Shown one piece after another: positions 1 through 9,897 of a DNA stretch of 64,000 nt. Made by a program: the position numbers and the translations under genes. The stretch covers positions 1,628,001 to 1,692,000 of the forward strand of contig NZ_CP061497.1 of assembly GCF_014678725.1 (NCBI RefSeq), in the 5' to 3' direction. Source of the stretch: Thermomonas sp. XSG (lineage in GTDB: Bacteria; Pseudomonadota; Gammaproteobacteria; Xanthomonadales; Xanthomonadaceae). The notes under the pieces are model-generated. The model searched no databases and was not told the origin of the DNA. It worked only from the letters and a program-made list of their open reading frames with translations. Each line of letters starts with the position of its first letter. Position 1 is the first letter of the stretch.

Positions 1-92
1 GCGGCGAGGATGGACAGGCCGGAAGCGGCGAATGCGGACGCACCCGGCGTCCACGCGCCCTCCCCTGTATCCGATGTCTGGCTGTCGCTCAT
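1..92 (-). CDS. N-terminal fragment of an unidentified protein
   Basis: An open reading frame starts at the ATG complementary to 90-92 and runs off the left edge without a stop. About 30 residues are visible, beginning MSDSQTSDTGEG and then Ala/Gly/Ser-rich. A purine-rich stretch (AAGGGCGAGGG) lies just upstream of the ATG and could be a ribosome binding site. Too little is present to name a family. Confidence 0.4.
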   Translation of the reverse strand, partial: MSDSQTSDTGEGAWTPGASAFAASGLSILA

Positions 93-205
93 ACCCTCGC
101 CCTTGGCCTCACTGCCTCGGCCCGCTTCCGTCCCGCGGAGCCGGGCGCCCTGTCGCCAGTGTATCGGCCGCGCCGCTTGAATCTTGGGCCCGCCCCTTCC
201 TGCCC

Positions 206-1120
206 CTACGGCCCGGACTGCAGCGACTGCTCAGCGCGACGCAGGTAATTGGCCAGATACCAGTGGCCGTCGACGCGCACTGCGGGCGCGAGGGCGTCGA
301 TGCGGGTGCCGGCGAGGGTGTACTGCAGGCGCAGCTCGGCGGTATCGCCAGTCTGCCTGAGCAGGCTGACGTGCAGGCTGCGCAGGGCCGCGTCGACATC
401 CAGGCCGTACTGCAGGCGCAGTTGCGCCAGCAGGGTGGCGAAGAAGGGCGACAGCCGGTTCAGGCTCTGGGTCATGCCCAGCGCGGCGAAAGCCGCGTCG
501 CCGGCCTTGCCTTCGATGCCGCTGCGGGTGGCGGCGGCGGCGAGGGTGGAGAAGAATGGCTGCGCGCGCTTGGGGTCGGCCAGCGGTGCGGCCAGCGCCC
601 AGTTGCCAAGGGCATTGATGGCCTGGCTGATGTGCGCACGCTCGTCCCCGCTGTAGCTGGCGTCCTTCTGCACGTACTCGCCGCCGAACACCACCAGGGT
701 GCGGACCGCCTGGTCGATGTCCTTGTCGGCGTTGGCGAACTGCCGGCGGTAGGTGGCCATCAGCGCCTTGTCGGCCTGCGGCGCCTGCAGTGCCATCAGC
801 ATGCGCGGGATGTGGGTGTCCAGCGGCAGCTCGTCCAGCGGCCAGCGGCTTTGCCCGCGTGACCAGGCGGCTTCCAGCTGGGCATGCAGGGCAGGCGGCA
901 CGGCGAGCCGGGCGAAGCCGGCGCCGTCGCGCGCCAGCAGCCGGTCCCGTAGCACCAGTACCGCATCGACCGGGCGCGTGGCGGCCACCGCGACCGTCGC
1001 GGCGGCATCGGGGTTGGGGCCGGGGCCGCGCTGGCAGGCCGGCAGCCACGGCAGCGCCAGCCCCAGGCACAGGGCCAGCGCGTGGCGTCGGTAGCGGGCG
1101 GAAGCATCCCCGGCAGGCAT
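206..1120 (-). CDS. putative lipoprotein, unknown function
   Basis: 304 residues. A basic start (ARYRRH) is followed by a hydrophobic stretch and a lipobox-like LPAC near residue 29, so export and lipid anchoring are likely. The rest is helix-rich and soluble, with no catalytic motif I recognise. It ends with a compact segment (AVRVDGHWYLANYLRRAEQ) of the kind found at the end of small NTF2-like or periplasmic folds, but I would not name it. A hairpin terminator on the same strand separates it from the gene upstream, so it is probably transcribed alone. Function unknown. Confidence 0.72.
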   Translation of the reverse strand: MPAGDASARYRRHALALCLGLALPWLPACQRGPGPNPDAAATVAVAATRPVDAVLVLRDRLLARDGAGFARLAVPPALHAQLEAAWSRGQSRWPLDELPLDTHIPRMLMALQAPQADKALMATYRRQFANADKDIDQAVRTLVVFGGEYVQKDASYSGDERAHISQAINALGNWALAAPLADPKRAQPFFSTLAAAATRSGIEGKAGDAAFAALGMTQSLNRLSPFFATLLAQLRLQYGLDVDAALRSLHVSLLRQTGDTAELRLQYTLAGTRIDALAPAVRVDGHWYLANYLRRAEQSLQSGP

Positions 1121-1185
1121 CCGCGGAGTGTCGGCGGGCGCGTTCGCCAGCGCAAGCGTGCAGGGTCGGACCCGGGCTGCGGCGG

Positions 1186-1213
1186 AAAAGAAAAAGGAGA
1201 CCCGAAGGTCTCC
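1186..1213 (-). terminator. intrinsic terminator, minus strand
   Basis: Perfect 7-bp stem GGAGACC/GGTCTCC (1196-1202 and 1207-1213). Read on the minus strand it has a TTCG loop and is followed by TTTTTCTTTT. It lies downstream of the HAD-like lipoprotein gene (1337-2170) and should end its transcript before the next minus-strand gene. Confidence 0.8.
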
Positions 1214-1336
1214 CCGAAGCCGGCGATGCCGGTGTACGACAGTTGTGGCAGGGCTCCGGCATCGCCGGACGGGGTCAGCCTAACCCGGCCGCAATGTTTA
1301 TGCAACGGTCAAGAATTGGCGCCTAACCAATTGATT

Positions 1337-2170
1337 TCAATAGGCACATCGGCCTTCGTCGAGGGCCTGCAGGCGTTGCGGATAGGTGGCGGCCAGCAGT
1401 TGTCGCCAGGCCTGCCAGCCGGCGCGGCCGGCGACGACGTCCTCGCTGCCGATGGACTTGTCGATGCGGGTGTAATGCAGGCCCAGATAGTCGATGCCGG
1501 CCTCGCGCAGCGCGGCGCGCATGTTGTCGATGTTCTTCTGGCCGTCGTCCACCAGCACCACGCGGTCGTAGCGCAGGGACCAGCGGCGCAGCAGATCCAG
1601 CAGCACCATGCCCTTGTCCTGTCCGGTGGTCATGAACAGGCCCTGGTCATAGAGCACGCGCGCCGGCTTTGCCTCGGGCGCCTTGCGGAAGTCCCAGCTG
1701 CGGCCATCGGCCTGGCCGCCCAGCATCGCCGGCAGCGTGTAACCGGCGTCGCGCAGGGTGCGCAGGGTGCCGCCCCGATACAGCGGGTTGCGCGAGGTGA
1801 GCAGCAGTTTGTCCACCGCCAGGGCATTGACCAGCGCGGGGCCGTCGGGTTGGGTCGGGCGCTGGGCGCCGGCCTCGTAGTTCAGCGAAATCACGTCGAA
1901 CAGGCAGGCCACCTTGCCCGGGTCGCCGGCGGGCAGGGTCTTCTGCCATTCGTACCACTTGTCGCTGCCGAAGAAGCCGGCCGAGGTCAGCAGGGTGTCA
2001 TCGATGTCCAGCACCAGCAGGGTGCGCTTGGGCGATTCCTGCAGGGCCGGGGCCACCGCGGCCAGGTCGTCGATGGTGCGGACGATGGAGGCCGCGCTGT
2101 CGCTGCGCGGGGCCGTGGTGGCGCAGGCGCCGAGCAGGGCGGCGAGGACGACGGCAAGCAGGGTGCGCAT
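1337..2170 (-). CDS. HAD-like lipoprotein, DUF2608 family
   Basis: 277 residues. The N-terminus is a lipoprotein signal with LGAC at about residues 13-16. The HAD phosphatase motif I appears as LDIDDTLLT near residue 55, with the two acidic residues expected of the nucleophile and general acid. A later VVLVDDGQKNIDNM fits the acidic HAD motif IV, and LLTSRN fits motif II. This arrangement matches the DUF2608 branch of the haloacid dehalogenase superfamily, seen as secreted or lipid-anchored proteins in gammaproteobacteria. Substrate unknown; phosphomonoesterase activity is inferred. The gene stands alone, followed by a good terminator. Confidence 0.8.
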   Translation of the reverse strand: MRTLLAVVLAALLGACATTAPRSDSAASIVRTIDDLAAVAPALQESPKRTLLVLDIDDTLLTSAGFFGSDKWYEWQKTLPAGDPGKVACLFDVISLNYEAGAQRPTQPDGPALVNALAVDKLLLTSRNPLYRGGTLRTLRDAGYTLPAMLGGQADGRSWDFRKAPEAKPARVLYDQGLFMTTGQDKGMVLLDLLRRWSLRYDRVVLVDDGQKNIDNMRAALREAGIDYLGLHYTRIDKSIGSEDVVAGRAGWQAWRQLLAATYPQRLQALDEGRCAY

Positions 2171-2227
2171 GGGCGATTCCCGGGGTGGATGCGGTGGCGG
2201 GCAAGTGTAGCCCGCGCAAATGACAGC

Positions 2228-4222
2228 TCAGTCCGCCAGCAGGGCCTGGATGTCGGCGAAACTGGCGCGGCGGCGCTCGGCCTTCTGCACCGCCTCGGCT
2301 TCGGGGTCGGCGCCGTCGCGCTGCACCTCGGCGGGCGGCAGCTCGTCGAGGAAGCGGCTGGGTGACAGCCGCAGCTTGTCGCCCCAGCGCTGGGCTTCCT
2401 TGGCATGCGACAGCCACAGCCGCTCCTTGGCGCGGGTGATGCCGACGTAGAACAGGCGGCGCTCCTCGTCGATCCGTCCTTCCTCGATGCTGGCCTCGTG
2501 GGGCAGGTTGCCGTCCTCCACGCCGACGATGAACACGAAGCGGAACTCCAGGCCCTTGGAGGCGTGCATCGACATCAGCCGCACCTGGTTGCCGGCATCG
2601 CCCTTGTCGGCGTGCGAGAGCAGTGCCAGCGCGGCGGCCAGCTCGCCCGGGCCGGAGGTCTTCGGACCGTCGAACCAGTCCGCCAGCTCATCCAGATTGC
2701 GCCGGCGTGCCTGGAACTGCGCCTCGTCCTTGCAGGTCGCGCGCAGCGCGGCAAGCAGGCCGGAGCGCTCGTTGAGCCTGCGCACCAGTTCCGCCGGCGG
2801 CAGCGTGCGCGCTTCGGCGCGCAGGCCCTGCACGATGGTGGAGAACCCCTGCAGCGCATTGGCGGCGCGCGCCGGCAGCTGCTGCGCCACCGCCATCGAC
2901 TCGGCGGCGCGGGCCAGCGGCAGGTGCTTCTGGTTGGCCAGCTCGCCCAGCTTCGCCAGCGTGCCGGCGCCGACGCCGCGGTTGGGCGACTGCACCGCGC
3001 GCAGGAAGGCGGCGTCGTCGTCGGGATTGGCCAGCAGGCGCAGCCAGGCCAGCGCGTCCTTCACCTCGCCGCGGTCCAGGAAGGCCGTGCCGCCGCTCAG
3101 GTGGTAGGGGATGCGCAGCAGCTGCAGCGCTTTCTCCAGCGCGCGGCTCTGGTGGTTGCCGCGGAACAGGATGCAGACCTCGTTCCACGGCAGGGTGCCG
3201 TCGGGTGCCGCGTGCTGCTTGGTGATGAACTGGATCTCCGCCGCCACCTTGTCCGCCTCGTGGGCGGCATCGCGGCACTCCCAGACGCGGATGCGCTCGC
3301 CGTCGGCGGCCTCGCTCCACAGCGTCTTGGGGTGCTCGTGCGGGTTGTTGGCGATCAGCGCATTGGCGGCGCGCAGCACGCGGTTGGAACAGCGGTAGTT
3401 CTGCTCCAGCTTGATGATCTCCAACGCCGGGTAGTCGCTGCCGAGCGCCAGCAGGTTGTCCGGGTTGGCGCCGCGCCAGGCGTAGATGCTCTGGTCATCG
3501 TCGCCCACGCAGGTGAACTGGCCGGCGTCGCCGGCGATCGCCTTGAGCAGGCGGTACTGGGCGTCGTTGGTGTCCTGGCACTCGTCCACCAGCAGGTAGC
3601 CGATGCGCTCGCGCCAGCCCATCCGCGCCTCCTCGTCGGATTCCAGCAGCTGCACCGGCAGCCGGATCAGGTCGTCGAAATCCACCGCGTTGAACGCGGA
3701 GAGCCGCTGCTGGTAGCGCGCGTACAGCGCCGCGGCCTCGCGCTCGCGGCTGCTGCGCGCCGTTTCCGCCGCCTGTTCGGGCGACAGCCCGGCGTTCTTG
3801 GCGCGGCTGATCAGCTGTTTCATCGCCTCGATCTCGTCCGGCTTGCTGCCCGGCGGCAGCAGGTCCTTGATCTGCGAGGCGGAATCGTCGGCGTCGAAGA
3901 TCGAGAACCCGCGCCGCAGGCCCAGCTTGGCGTGGTCGATCTGGACGATCTTCAGCCCCAGCGCGTGGAAGGTGCTGACGGTCAGTTCCTGCGCGGCATC
4001 GCCCTTGATGCGCTTGCCCACGCGCTCGCGCATCTCGCGCGCGGACTTGTTGGTGAAGGTGATGGCGGCGATGCGCCGTGCCGGGTAGCGCCCGCTCTGC
4101 ACCAGGTGCGCGATCTTCTCGATGATGACGCGGGTCTTGCCGCTGCCCGCGCCGGCCAGCACCAGCAGGGGGCCTTCGGTGTGCAGGACGGCTTGGCGTT
4201 GCGGGGGGTTGAGACCGTGCAT
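2228..4222 (-). CDS. rep: ATP-dependent DNA helicase Rep
   Basis: 664 residues from the ATG at 4222, close to the length of Rep (about 670). It is a superfamily 1A 3'-5' helicase. Walker A AGAGSGKT is at residues 23-30; further motifs are STFHALG (Ia/Ib region), [11 protein letters not shown] (II), [13 protein letters not shown] (III), LEQNYRCS (IV), [11 protein letters not shown] (V) and FYVGITRAK (VI). The family removes proteins ahead of replication forks and helps restart. The frame stays open far upstream of 4222, but the family N-terminus (MHGLNPPQ) begins there. Rep is preferred over UvrD because it lacks the longer UvrD C-terminal tail. It is divergent from tdk with about 110 bp between them. 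Confidence 0.93.
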   Translation of the reverse strand: MHGLNPPQRQAVLHTEGPLLVLAGAGSGKTRVIIEKIAHLVQSGRYPARRIAAITFTNKSAREMRERVGKRIKGDAAQELTVSTFHALGLKIVQIDHAKLGLRRGFSIFDADDSASQIKDLLPPGSKPDEIEAMKQLISRAKNAGLSPEQAAETARSSREREAAALYARYQQRLSAFNAVDFDDLIRLPVQLLESDEEARMGWRERIGYLLVDECQDTNDAQYRLLKAIAGDAGQFTCVGDDDQSIYAWRGANPDNLLALGSDYPALEIIKLEQNYRCSNRVLRAANALIANNPHEHPKTLWSEAADGERIRVWECRDAAHEADKVAAEIQFITKQHAAPDGTLPWNEVCILFRGNHQSRALEKALQLLRIPYHLSGGTAFLDRGEVKDALAWLRLLANPDDDAAFLRAVQSPNRGVGAGTLAKLGELANQKHLPLARAAESMAVAQQLPARAANALQGFSTIVQGLRAEARTLPPAELVRRLNERSGLLAALRATCKDEAQFQARRRNLDELADWFDGPKTSGPGELAAALALLSHADKGDAGNQVRLMSMHASKGLEFRFVFIVGVEDGNLPHEASIEEGRIDEERRLFYVGITRAKERLWLSHAKEAQRWGDKLRLSPSRFLDELPPAEVQRDGADPEAEAVQKAERRRASFADIQALLAD

Positions 4223-4330
4223 GGAGCGGAGGTGGGAGGCAGCAGGAGCGGGGGCGGTTATTCTGGCATCGCCGTCCGCGGCCTGCGCCCTTGCATTCCA
4301 CCCATTCGCCGAATCCCACTGCCCCGCCTG

Positions 4331-4951
4331 ATGGCCAAGCTCTATTTCTATTACTCGGCGATGAACGCCGGCAAGACCACCACCCTGCTGCAATCCGCGT
4401 ACAACTACCGCGAGCGCGGCATGCGGGTGGCCATCCTCACCCCGAAGCTTGACTTCCGCGCCGGCAGCGGCACCGTGGCCTCGCGGATCGGGCTGCAGGC
4501 CGATGGCATCGCGTTCGACCGCGACGCGGACCTGCAGCGGATCGTGGAAGCCGACATCGCCGCCCGCGGCCCGCTGCACTGCGTGCTGGTGGACGAGGCG
4601 CAGTTCCTGACCAAGCCGCAGGTATGGCAGCTCAGCGAGGTGGTGGACGCATTGCGCATCCCGGTGCTGTGCTACGGCCTGCGCACCGATTTCCGCGGCG
4701 AGCTGTTCGAGGGCAGCCAGTACCTGCTGGCGTGGGCGGACGAGCTTTCCGAGATCAAGACCATCTGCCACAGCGGCAGCAAGGCGACCATGAACGTGCG
4801 CATCGACGCCCAAGGGCGCGCGCTGCAGGACGGCCCGCAGGTGGAGATCGGCGGCAACGAGCGCTACGTCTCGGTGTCGCGCAAGGAGTTCAAGAAGGTG
4901 ATGCGCGGCGAAGGCAGCATCGAACCGCTGCAGGCGCCGCTGCCGCTCTGA
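4331..4951 (+). CDS. tdk: thymidine kinase (type II)
   Basis: 206 residues. It phosphorylates thymidine to dTMP in pyrimidine salvage. The P-loop [10 protein letters not shown] is near residues 9-18, the Walker B-like VLVDEAQFL is near residue 85, and the lasso and substrate-binding region is intact ([25 protein letters not shown]). The zinc site looks degenerate: E. coli Tdk has Cys-x-x-Cys and later Cys-x-x-His, while here the first pair reads ICHSG and the second VSVSRKEF, so three of the four expected ligands are missing. The active-site motifs are complete, so the enzyme is probably functional. Confidence 0.93.
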   Translation: MAKLYFYYSAMNAGKTTTLLQSAYNYRERGMRVAILTPKLDFRAGSGTVASRIGLQADGIAFDRDADLQRIVEADIAARGPLHCVLVDEAQFLTKPQVWQLSEVVDALRIPVLCYGLRTDFRGELFEGSQYLLAWADELSEIKTICHSGSKATMNVRIDAQGRALQDGPQVEIGGNERYVSVSRKEFKKVMRGEGSIEPLQAPLPL

Positions 4952-4973
4952 CGGCAGCGCGCCCGCGCCGCGA

Positions 4974-6347
4974 TTACAGGATGTAGCGGCTCAGGTCCGG
5001 GTCCTGCGCCAGTTCCCCGAGCTGGGCGTCGACGTAGGCGCGGTCGACTGTGACGCTGCCGCCCTTGTCCGGGGCCTCGAAGCTCAGCGATTCCAGCAGT
5101 CGCTCCAGCACCGTGTGCAGGCGGCGTGCGCCGATGTTTTCCTGGCGCTCGTTGACGTGCGCGGCGATCTCGGCGAGGCGGTCGATAGCCTCGGCCTCGA
5201 AGCGCAGCGTCACGCCCTCGGTCTCCATCAGCTCGACGTACTGCCTGGTCAGCGCCGCCCTGGGTTCGGTCAGGATGCGGACGAAATCGTCCTTGCCCAG
5301 CGCCGACAGCTCCACCCGGATCGGGAAGCGGCCCTGCATTTCCGGGATCAGGTCGGACGGCTTGGCCAGGTGGAAGGCGCCGCTGGCGATGAACAGGATG
5401 TGGTCGGTCTTGACCGGGCCGTACTTGGTGCTGACCGTGCTGCCTTCCACCAGCGGCAGCAGGTCGCGCTGCACGCCTTCGCGCGACACGTCCGCGCCCA
5501 TGCCCTCGCTGCGCTTGGCGACCTTGTCGATCTCGTCGATGAAGACGATGCCGTGCTGCTCGCAGGCTTCGATGGCAGCCTCGCGCACTTCGTCCTCGTT
5601 GACCAGCTTGCCGGCCTCTTCCTCGACCAGCAGCGGCCGCGCGGCCTGGATGGTCATGCGCTTCTTGTGGGTCTTGCCGCCGGAGATCTGGCTGAACATC
5701 TGCCGCAGCTGCTGGCCCATTTCCTCCATGCCCGGCGGGGCCATGATGTCCACGCCGATGTTCATGCTGAGGTCGAGTTCGATCTCGCGCGCGTCCAGCT
5801 CGCCGGCGCGCAGCTGCTTGCGCAGCTTCTGCCGGGTCGACGATTCCTGCGCCGACGGCTCCGCGCCGATGTCGATGGTGGTGGTCTGCGCCGGGTTGAA
5901 GCCGAAGCCGGGCGCGGTTTCGCGCTTGGGCAGCAGCGCATCGAGGATGCGGTCCTCGGCGCGCTCCTCGGCCTGCGTGCGCACGCGCTGCTTGGCCTGG
6001 CCGCGGTAGAGCTTGACCGCGGTGTCGGCCAGGTCGCGGATGATCTGCTCCACGTCCTTGCCGACGTAGCCGACCTCGGTGAAGCGGGTCGCCTCCACCT
6101 TCACGAACGGCGCATTGGCCAGCGTGGCCAGCCGCCGTGCGATTTCCGTCTTGCCGACGCCGGTGGGGCCGATCATCAGGATGTTCTTCGGCATCACCTC
6201 GTTGCGCAGCTCCGGCGCGAGCTGCGCGCGCCGCCAGCGGTTGCGCAGGGCGATGGCCACGGCGCGCTTGGCGCCGTGCTGGCCGACGATGTGGCGGTCG
6301 AGTTCGGCGACGATCTCGCGCGGGGTCATGGAGGAGGAATCAGTCAT
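4974..6347 (-). CDS. hslU: ATP-dependent protease ATPase subunit HslU
   Basis: 457 residues. It is the AAA+ unfoldase of the HslUV protease. Walker A GPTGVGKT and Walker B IVFIDEID are present. An I domain lies between them, and the C-terminus ends in SRYIL, the tail that docks into HslV pockets. The start is the ATG at 6347 ([13 protein letters not shown]), where homologues begin, although the frame stays open further upstream. It lies downstream of hslV on the same strand. The 115-bp gap between them contains an unusual inverted repeat, so coupling may be looser than usual. Confidence 0.96.
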   Translation of the reverse strand: MTDSSSMTPREIVAELDRHIVGQHGAKRAVAIALRNRWRRAQLAPELRNEVMPKNILMIGPTGVGKTEIARRLATLANAPFVKVEATRFTEVGYVGKDVEQIIRDLADTAVKLYRGQAKQRVRTQAEERAEDRILDALLPKRETAPGFGFNPAQTTTIDIGAEPSAQESSTRQKLRKQLRAGELDAREIELDLSMNIGVDIMAPPGMEEMGQQLRQMFSQISGGKTHKKRMTIQAARPLLVEEEAGKLVNEDEVREAAIEACEQHGIVFIDEIDKVAKRSEGMGADVSREGVQRDLLPLVEGSTVSTKYGPVKTDHILFIASGAFHLAKPSDLIPEMQGRFPIRVELSALGKDDFVRILTEPRAALTRQYVELMETEGVTLRFEAEAIDRLAEIAAHVNERQENIGARRLHTVLERLLESLSFEAPDKGGSVTVDRAYVDAQLGELAQDPDLSRYIL

Positions 6348-6363
6348 GGCATTGTGTTCCGTT

Positions 6364-6442
6364 GTAGGAGCGCACCGCAGGGGCGCGAACGCATTCGCGT
6401 GATCCCGCAGGAAGCCATCGCGCCGCTGCGGTGCGCTCCTAC
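6364..6442. repeat. REP/BIME-like inverted repeat between hslV and hslU
   Basis: Two perfectly complementary 17-bp arms, GTAGGAGCGCACCGCAG at 6364-6380 and its reverse complement at 6426-6442, enclose 45 bp. GTAGGAGCG-type arms resemble the extragenic palindromes common in Xanthomonadaceae. In the hslVU transcript it could form a long hairpin that protects or attenuates the mRNA. Confidence 0.65.
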
Positions 6443-6462
6443 GGGTCTGGTCCGGCCGGAGC

Positions 6463-7014
6463 TCAGAGCTGCTCGACCACGATGTTGCGGTTGGTGTAAA
6501 TGCAGATGTCGCCGGCGATGCCCAGTGCTTCGGTGGCGATGGCTTTCGCATCCAGTTGGGTATGCGCCAGCAGCGCGCGCGCGGCGGACAGCGCGTACAT
6601 GCCGCCGGAACCGATGGCGATCAGGCCGTCTTCCGGCTCGATCACGTCGCCGGTGCCGGAAATCACCAGCGAGGTGTCGGCATCTGCCACCGCCAGCAGC
6701 GCCTCGAGCTTGCCGAAGCGGCGCTCGGTGCGCCAATCCTTGGCCATCTCCACCGCCGCACGGGTCAGCTGACCGTGCTTCTCGAGCTTGGCTTCGAACA
6801 GCTCGAACAGGGTGAACGCATCGGCGGCAGCGCCGGCGAAACCGGCCAGCACGCGGCCGTCCTTGCCGAGCCGGCGCACCTTGCGCGCGTTGGCTTTCAT
6901 CACCGTGTGGCCCAGCGTCACCTGGCCGTCGCCGGCAATGACCACCTGGCCGTTACGGCGCACCGAGCAAATGGTGGTGGCATGGAACACGTTGGGGTTC
7001 TGGCTGGGATCCAT
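6463..7014 (-). CDS. hslV: ATP-dependent protease peptidase subunit HslV
   Basis: 183 residues. It is the proteasome-like peptidase of HslUV. The catalytic threonine of the family begins TTI[V/C]SVRR; here that Thr is residue 13, so a 12-residue propeptide ([12 protein letters not shown]) must be removed. E. coli removes only Met. Conserved [13 protein letters not shown] and the Gly-rich [12 protein letters not shown] segment are present. The ATG at 7014 matches the family start. It is first in the hslV-hslU pair. Confidence 0.96.
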   Translation of the reverse strand: MDPSQNPNVFHATTICSVRRNGQVVIAGDGQVTLGHTVMKANARKVRRLGKDGRVLAGFAGAAADAFTLFELFEAKLEKHGQLTRAAVEMAKDWRTERRFGKLEALLAVADADTSLVISGTGDVIEPEDGLIAIGSGGMYALSAARALLAHTQLDAKAIATEALGIAGDICIYTNRNIVVEQL

Positions 7015-7078
7015 CGTTTTCTCCGTTGAACCGGCTATCTGGGGGCACACGCCCCGGCTTCAAGCAGGAAGGACGGGC

Positions 7079-7861
7079 ATGGCGCCACCGCTGGTCAGCA
7101 TCGCGATGCCGATCCTGGACACCGAACGCTTCCTGCCGGCGGCGCTGGACAGCCTGCTGGCGCAGACCTGCGGCGACTGGGAAGCGCTGCTGTGGGACGA
7201 CGGTTCCAGCGACGGCAGCGCCCGGATCGCCGCCGACTATGCCGCGTGCGACCCGCGCTTCCGCCTGCTCGGAGATGGGCGCAACCATGGGCAGGCGGCC
7301 GCGCTGGCGAAGACCTTGGCACAGGCGCGCGGCGCCTACTTCGGCACCCTCGACAGCGACGATGTGCTGGAGCCGCAAGCGCTGGCCGCGCTGCTGGCGT
7401 TCCTGCAGGCGCGGCCGGCGCTTGGCATGGGCTATTCGCGGTATCTGGAAATCGACGAGGCGGGCACCGTGCTGGGGCCGGGCCGCCGCAGTCTCACCCC
7501 GTATTCGCCTGCGGGCCTGCTGGTGGAATTCATGACCTTCCAGTTCCGGCTGGTGCGCGCGGACGCCTACCGCGCGGTGGGCGGCTTCGATCCGGCGGCC
7601 GCCTATGCCGAGGACTACGACCTGTGCCTGCGCCTGTCCGAGCGCTACCCGGTCGGCCACCTGCCGCAACCGCTGTACCGCTACCGCGTCCGCCGCGGTT
7701 CGATCTCGCAGTCCAGCCGTCTGCGCCAGGTGCAGGCCAGCTTCGCCGCCGCCCAGCGCGCGCTGCAGCGGCGCGGTCTTGAGCGGGAGCAGGCGCTGTC
7801 GCTGGGCATCCGCGCCCGCCACGTGCTGCGGCCGAAGGCCACCGCGGCGCCGGCACCATGA
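7079..7861 (+). CDS. glycosyltransferase family 2 (GT-A fold)
   Basis: 260 residues. It begins with the GT2 nucleotide-sugar binding strand PLVSIAMPILDTERFL, then WDDGSSDGS and the metal-binding acidic motif TLDSDDVLEP (DxD-type). The C-terminal half has the GGFDPA...EDYDLCLRLSE acceptor-side motif with the ED of GT2 enzymes. No membrane segment is seen. An AGGAAGG ribosome binding site precedes the ATG at 7079. The stop overlaps the start of a second GT2 gene by 4 bp (ATGA), so the two are translationally coupled. The sugar and acceptor cannot be told. Confidence 0.85.
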   Translation: MAPPLVSIAMPILDTERFLPAALDSLLAQTCGDWEALLWDDGSSDGSARIAADYAACDPRFRLLGDGRNHGQAAALAKTLAQARGAYFGTLDSDDVLEPQALAALLAFLQARPALGMGYSRYLEIDEAGTVLGPGRRSLTPYSPAGLLVEFMTFQFRLVRADAYRAVGGFDPAAAYAEDYDLCLRLSERYPVGHLPQPLYRYRVRRGSISQSSRLRQVQASFAAAQRALQRRGLEREQALSLGIRARHVLRPKATAAPAP

Positions 7862-8613
7862 CGGCGTCGATCAGCGTGCTGCTGCCGCTGCGCGGCGCAG
7901 CGCCGTTCCTCGGCCAGGCCTTGGCCAGCCTGCAGGCGCAGGCGTCCGGCGACTGGCGCGGCGTGCTGTGTCCGGTGGGCGAGGCGGCCACGGTGCTGGC
8001 GGCGAGGGTGGCCGCCACGGATCCGCGCTTTTGCGCCGGGCCGACAGCTGCGAGCGAAGCCGCCGCGCTGGCGCTGGCCGCGGACGGCATCGACACGGAA
8101 TTCCTGTGCGTGCTGGATCCCGACGATGCGCTGGCGCCGCAGGCGCTGGCCGCCCTGCATGCCGCGCTGGCCGCCCGGCCCGATGCCGGGATGGCCTACA
8201 GCCGGCATGTGCTGGTGGACACCGACGGGCGCGTGCTGGGCCCGGGGCCATTGTGCGAGCTGCCGTATTCGCCGGAGGCGCTGCTGCTGGATTGGATGAC
8301 CGGGCCGCTGCGGCTGCTGCGCACCGCCGCCTACCGGCGCGCCGGCGGCTATACCGATGCCCATCCCGACGCCATCGACTACGACCTGTGCCTGCGGCTG
8401 TCGGAAACCTGCGCGGTGGTGCATGTGCCACAACCGCTGTACCTGCGCCGCATCCATGCCGCGGCACCGGAAGTGGCGCGCTGGGCGGAAGCCATCGAGG
8501 CGCGCTATGCCGCCTTCGTCGCGGCGGTGCGGCGGCGCGGTCTGGATGCGCGTTACGACACCGCGCTGCAGGTGGACAGCTGGCACATCCTGCAGCGGCT
8601 ACAGGTTCAGTAA
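7858..8613 (+). CDS. second glycosyltransferase family 2 protein
   Basis: 251 residues, clearly paralogous to the gene before it. SISVLLPLRGAAPFLG opens the fold, VLDPDDALAPQAL carries the acidic motif, and YDLCLRLSET matches the C-terminal motif of its neighbour. The early WDDGSSDGS motif is degraded here (PVGEAAT), so nucleotide binding may be weakened or the enzyme may act as a partner subunit. It overlaps its neighbour by 4 bp and runs tail-to-tail into the next minus-strand gene with a 7-bp overlap. Confidence 0.8.
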   Translation: MTASISVLLPLRGAAPFLGQALASLQAQASGDWRGVLCPVGEAATVLAARVAATDPRFCAGPTAASEAAALALAADGIDTEFLCVLDPDDALAPQALAALHAALAARPDAGMAYSRHVLVDTDGRVLGPGPLCELPYSPEALLLDWMTGPLRLLRTAAYRRAGGYTDAHPDAIDYDLCLRLSETCAVVHVPQPLYLRRIHAAAPEVARWAEAIEARYAAFVAAVRRRGLDARYDTALQVDSWHILQRLQVQ

Positions 8614-8873
8614 AGCGGCGTGGCGTCGTCGAGCAGGCGCCTGGCGCGCACCTGCAGGGCTGCCCACGAATCGGCCAGCCGCTCCGGTTTCGGCGTGGTC
8701 CGCGCGATCAGCGCCAGCGCCTCTTCCAGTTGCTCCACGCGCAGCGCCAGCGCGGCGTAGTCCTCGGCCAGCACCAGTTCCACACGCTTGTCCGTGCACA
8801 CGCCGATGCAGGGGCGCGGCGCTTCCACCTTGCCGCAGCCGATGCAGCGCCAGCCTTCGATGGTCTCGATCAT
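8607..8873 (-). CDS. small Cys-rich conserved protein, unknown function
   Basis: 88 residues from the ATG at 8873 (MIETIEGWRC); the frame allows a start at 8918 (103 residues), and neither has a clear ribosome binding site. The N-terminus holds CIGCGKVEAPRPCIGVC, spaced like a small metal-binding knuckle. A helical region with heptad-like Leu/Ala follows. It lies just after xerC on the same strand. I recognise it only as a conserved proteobacterial hypothetical protein. Metal binding is inferred from the cysteines. Confidence 0.7.
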   Translation of the reverse strand: MIETIEGWRCIGCGKVEAPRPCIGVCTDKRVELVLAEDYAALALRVEQLEEALALIARTTPKPERLADSWAALQVRARRLLDDATPLY

Positions 8874-8929
8874 GCCGCGATGCTGCGACCGTACGTCGGC
8901 GGCGGCATTGATCGACATCAAACAGAGGT

Positions 8930-9796
8930 TCAGGGCTTGCGCCGGGCGCGCGGATGGGCGGCGTCGTAGACCTTGGCCAGGTGCTGGAAATCCAGATGGG
9001 TGTAGATCTGGGTGGTGGCGATGTCGGCATGTCCCAGCAGTTCCTGCACGCCGCGCAGGTCGCCCGAGGACTCCAGCACGTGGCTGGCGAAACTGTGGCG
9101 CAGCAGGTGCGGATGGATGCGCTTGAACATGCCCTGCCGCAGCGCCAGCTGCTTGATCCGCAGCTGGATGGCGCGCGCGCTGATCCGGGCGCCGCCGCGG
9201 CCGGGGAACACGAAACCGGTGCTTGTGCCGGCCGTGGCCTCGCGCCAGTCCAGCAGTGCGCGGCGCGCGTGCGAACCCACCGGCACGATGCGCTGCTTGC
9301 TGCCCTTGCCCAGCACCGTGACCAGCCCGGCCTCGAAATCCAGGTCGCCCCAGCGCAGCATGCACACCTCGGACAGGCGCAGCCCGGAGGAATAGAACAG
9401 CTCCAGCAGGGCGCGGTCGCGCAGGCCCAGCGGTGCGTCGGTGGGCAGCTGGACCAGCTGCACCGCCTCGTCGACGTCCAGCACCTGCGGCAGCTTGCGG
9501 GGGGCTTTCGGCGCGCGCACGCCATCGGCCGGGCTGGCCGCAAGCCGACCCTGCTTCAGCAGCCAGCGGTACAGGCTGCGGCAGGCGGACAGCCGCCGCT
9601 GCAGCGACTTCGGCGACAGTCCGCGGCGGTGCTCGGCGGCGACGAAGGCGCGCAGGTCGTTGCCGTCCAGCGCCAGCAGGTCGCGGCCGCGCGCCCAGCC
9701 GGCCAGCGCGCCCAAGTCGCGGCGGTAGGCGTCCAGGGTGTGCGCCGAACCCTGCCGTTCGACCGTCAGGTGGGCAAGGAACTCGTCGATGACCAT
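8930..9796 (-). CDS. xerC: tyrosine recombinase XerC
   Basis: 288 residues, a normal Xer length. The N-terminal SAM-like DNA-binding domain (about 1-85) is followed by the catalytic domain with Arg in SSGLRLSEV, Lys in [15 protein letters not shown] (HxxR), LGHADI and the nucleophile in TTQIYTHL. With XerD it resolves chromosome dimers at dif. XerC rather than XerD is favoured by the hslVU neighbourhood, which is typical of xanthomonads. Here two glycosyltransferase genes separate it from hslV. Start is the ATG at 9796. Confidence 0.88.
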   Translation of the reverse strand: MVIDEFLAHLTVERQGSAHTLDAYRRDLGALAGWARGRDLLALDGNDLRAFVAAEHRRGLSPKSLQRRLSACRSLYRWLLKQGRLAASPADGVRAPKAPRKLPQVLDVDEAVQLVQLPTDAPLGLRDRALLELFYSSGLRLSEVCMLRWGDLDFEAGLVTVLGKGSKQRIVPVGSHARRALLDWREATAGTSTGFVFPGRGGARISARAIQLRIKQLALRQGMFKRIHPHLLRHSFASHVLESSGDLRGVQELLGHADIATTQIYTHLDFQHLAKVYDAAHPRARRKP

Positions 9797-9897
9797 GCGC
9801 CGAGTGTAAGCGCACCGGGCTGGCGCGACCGCCCACTCCCAAGACCCCACATGCTGCGGTAGGCTTGCGATTCGCCGCATGCATCCGGGGAGAGGGC

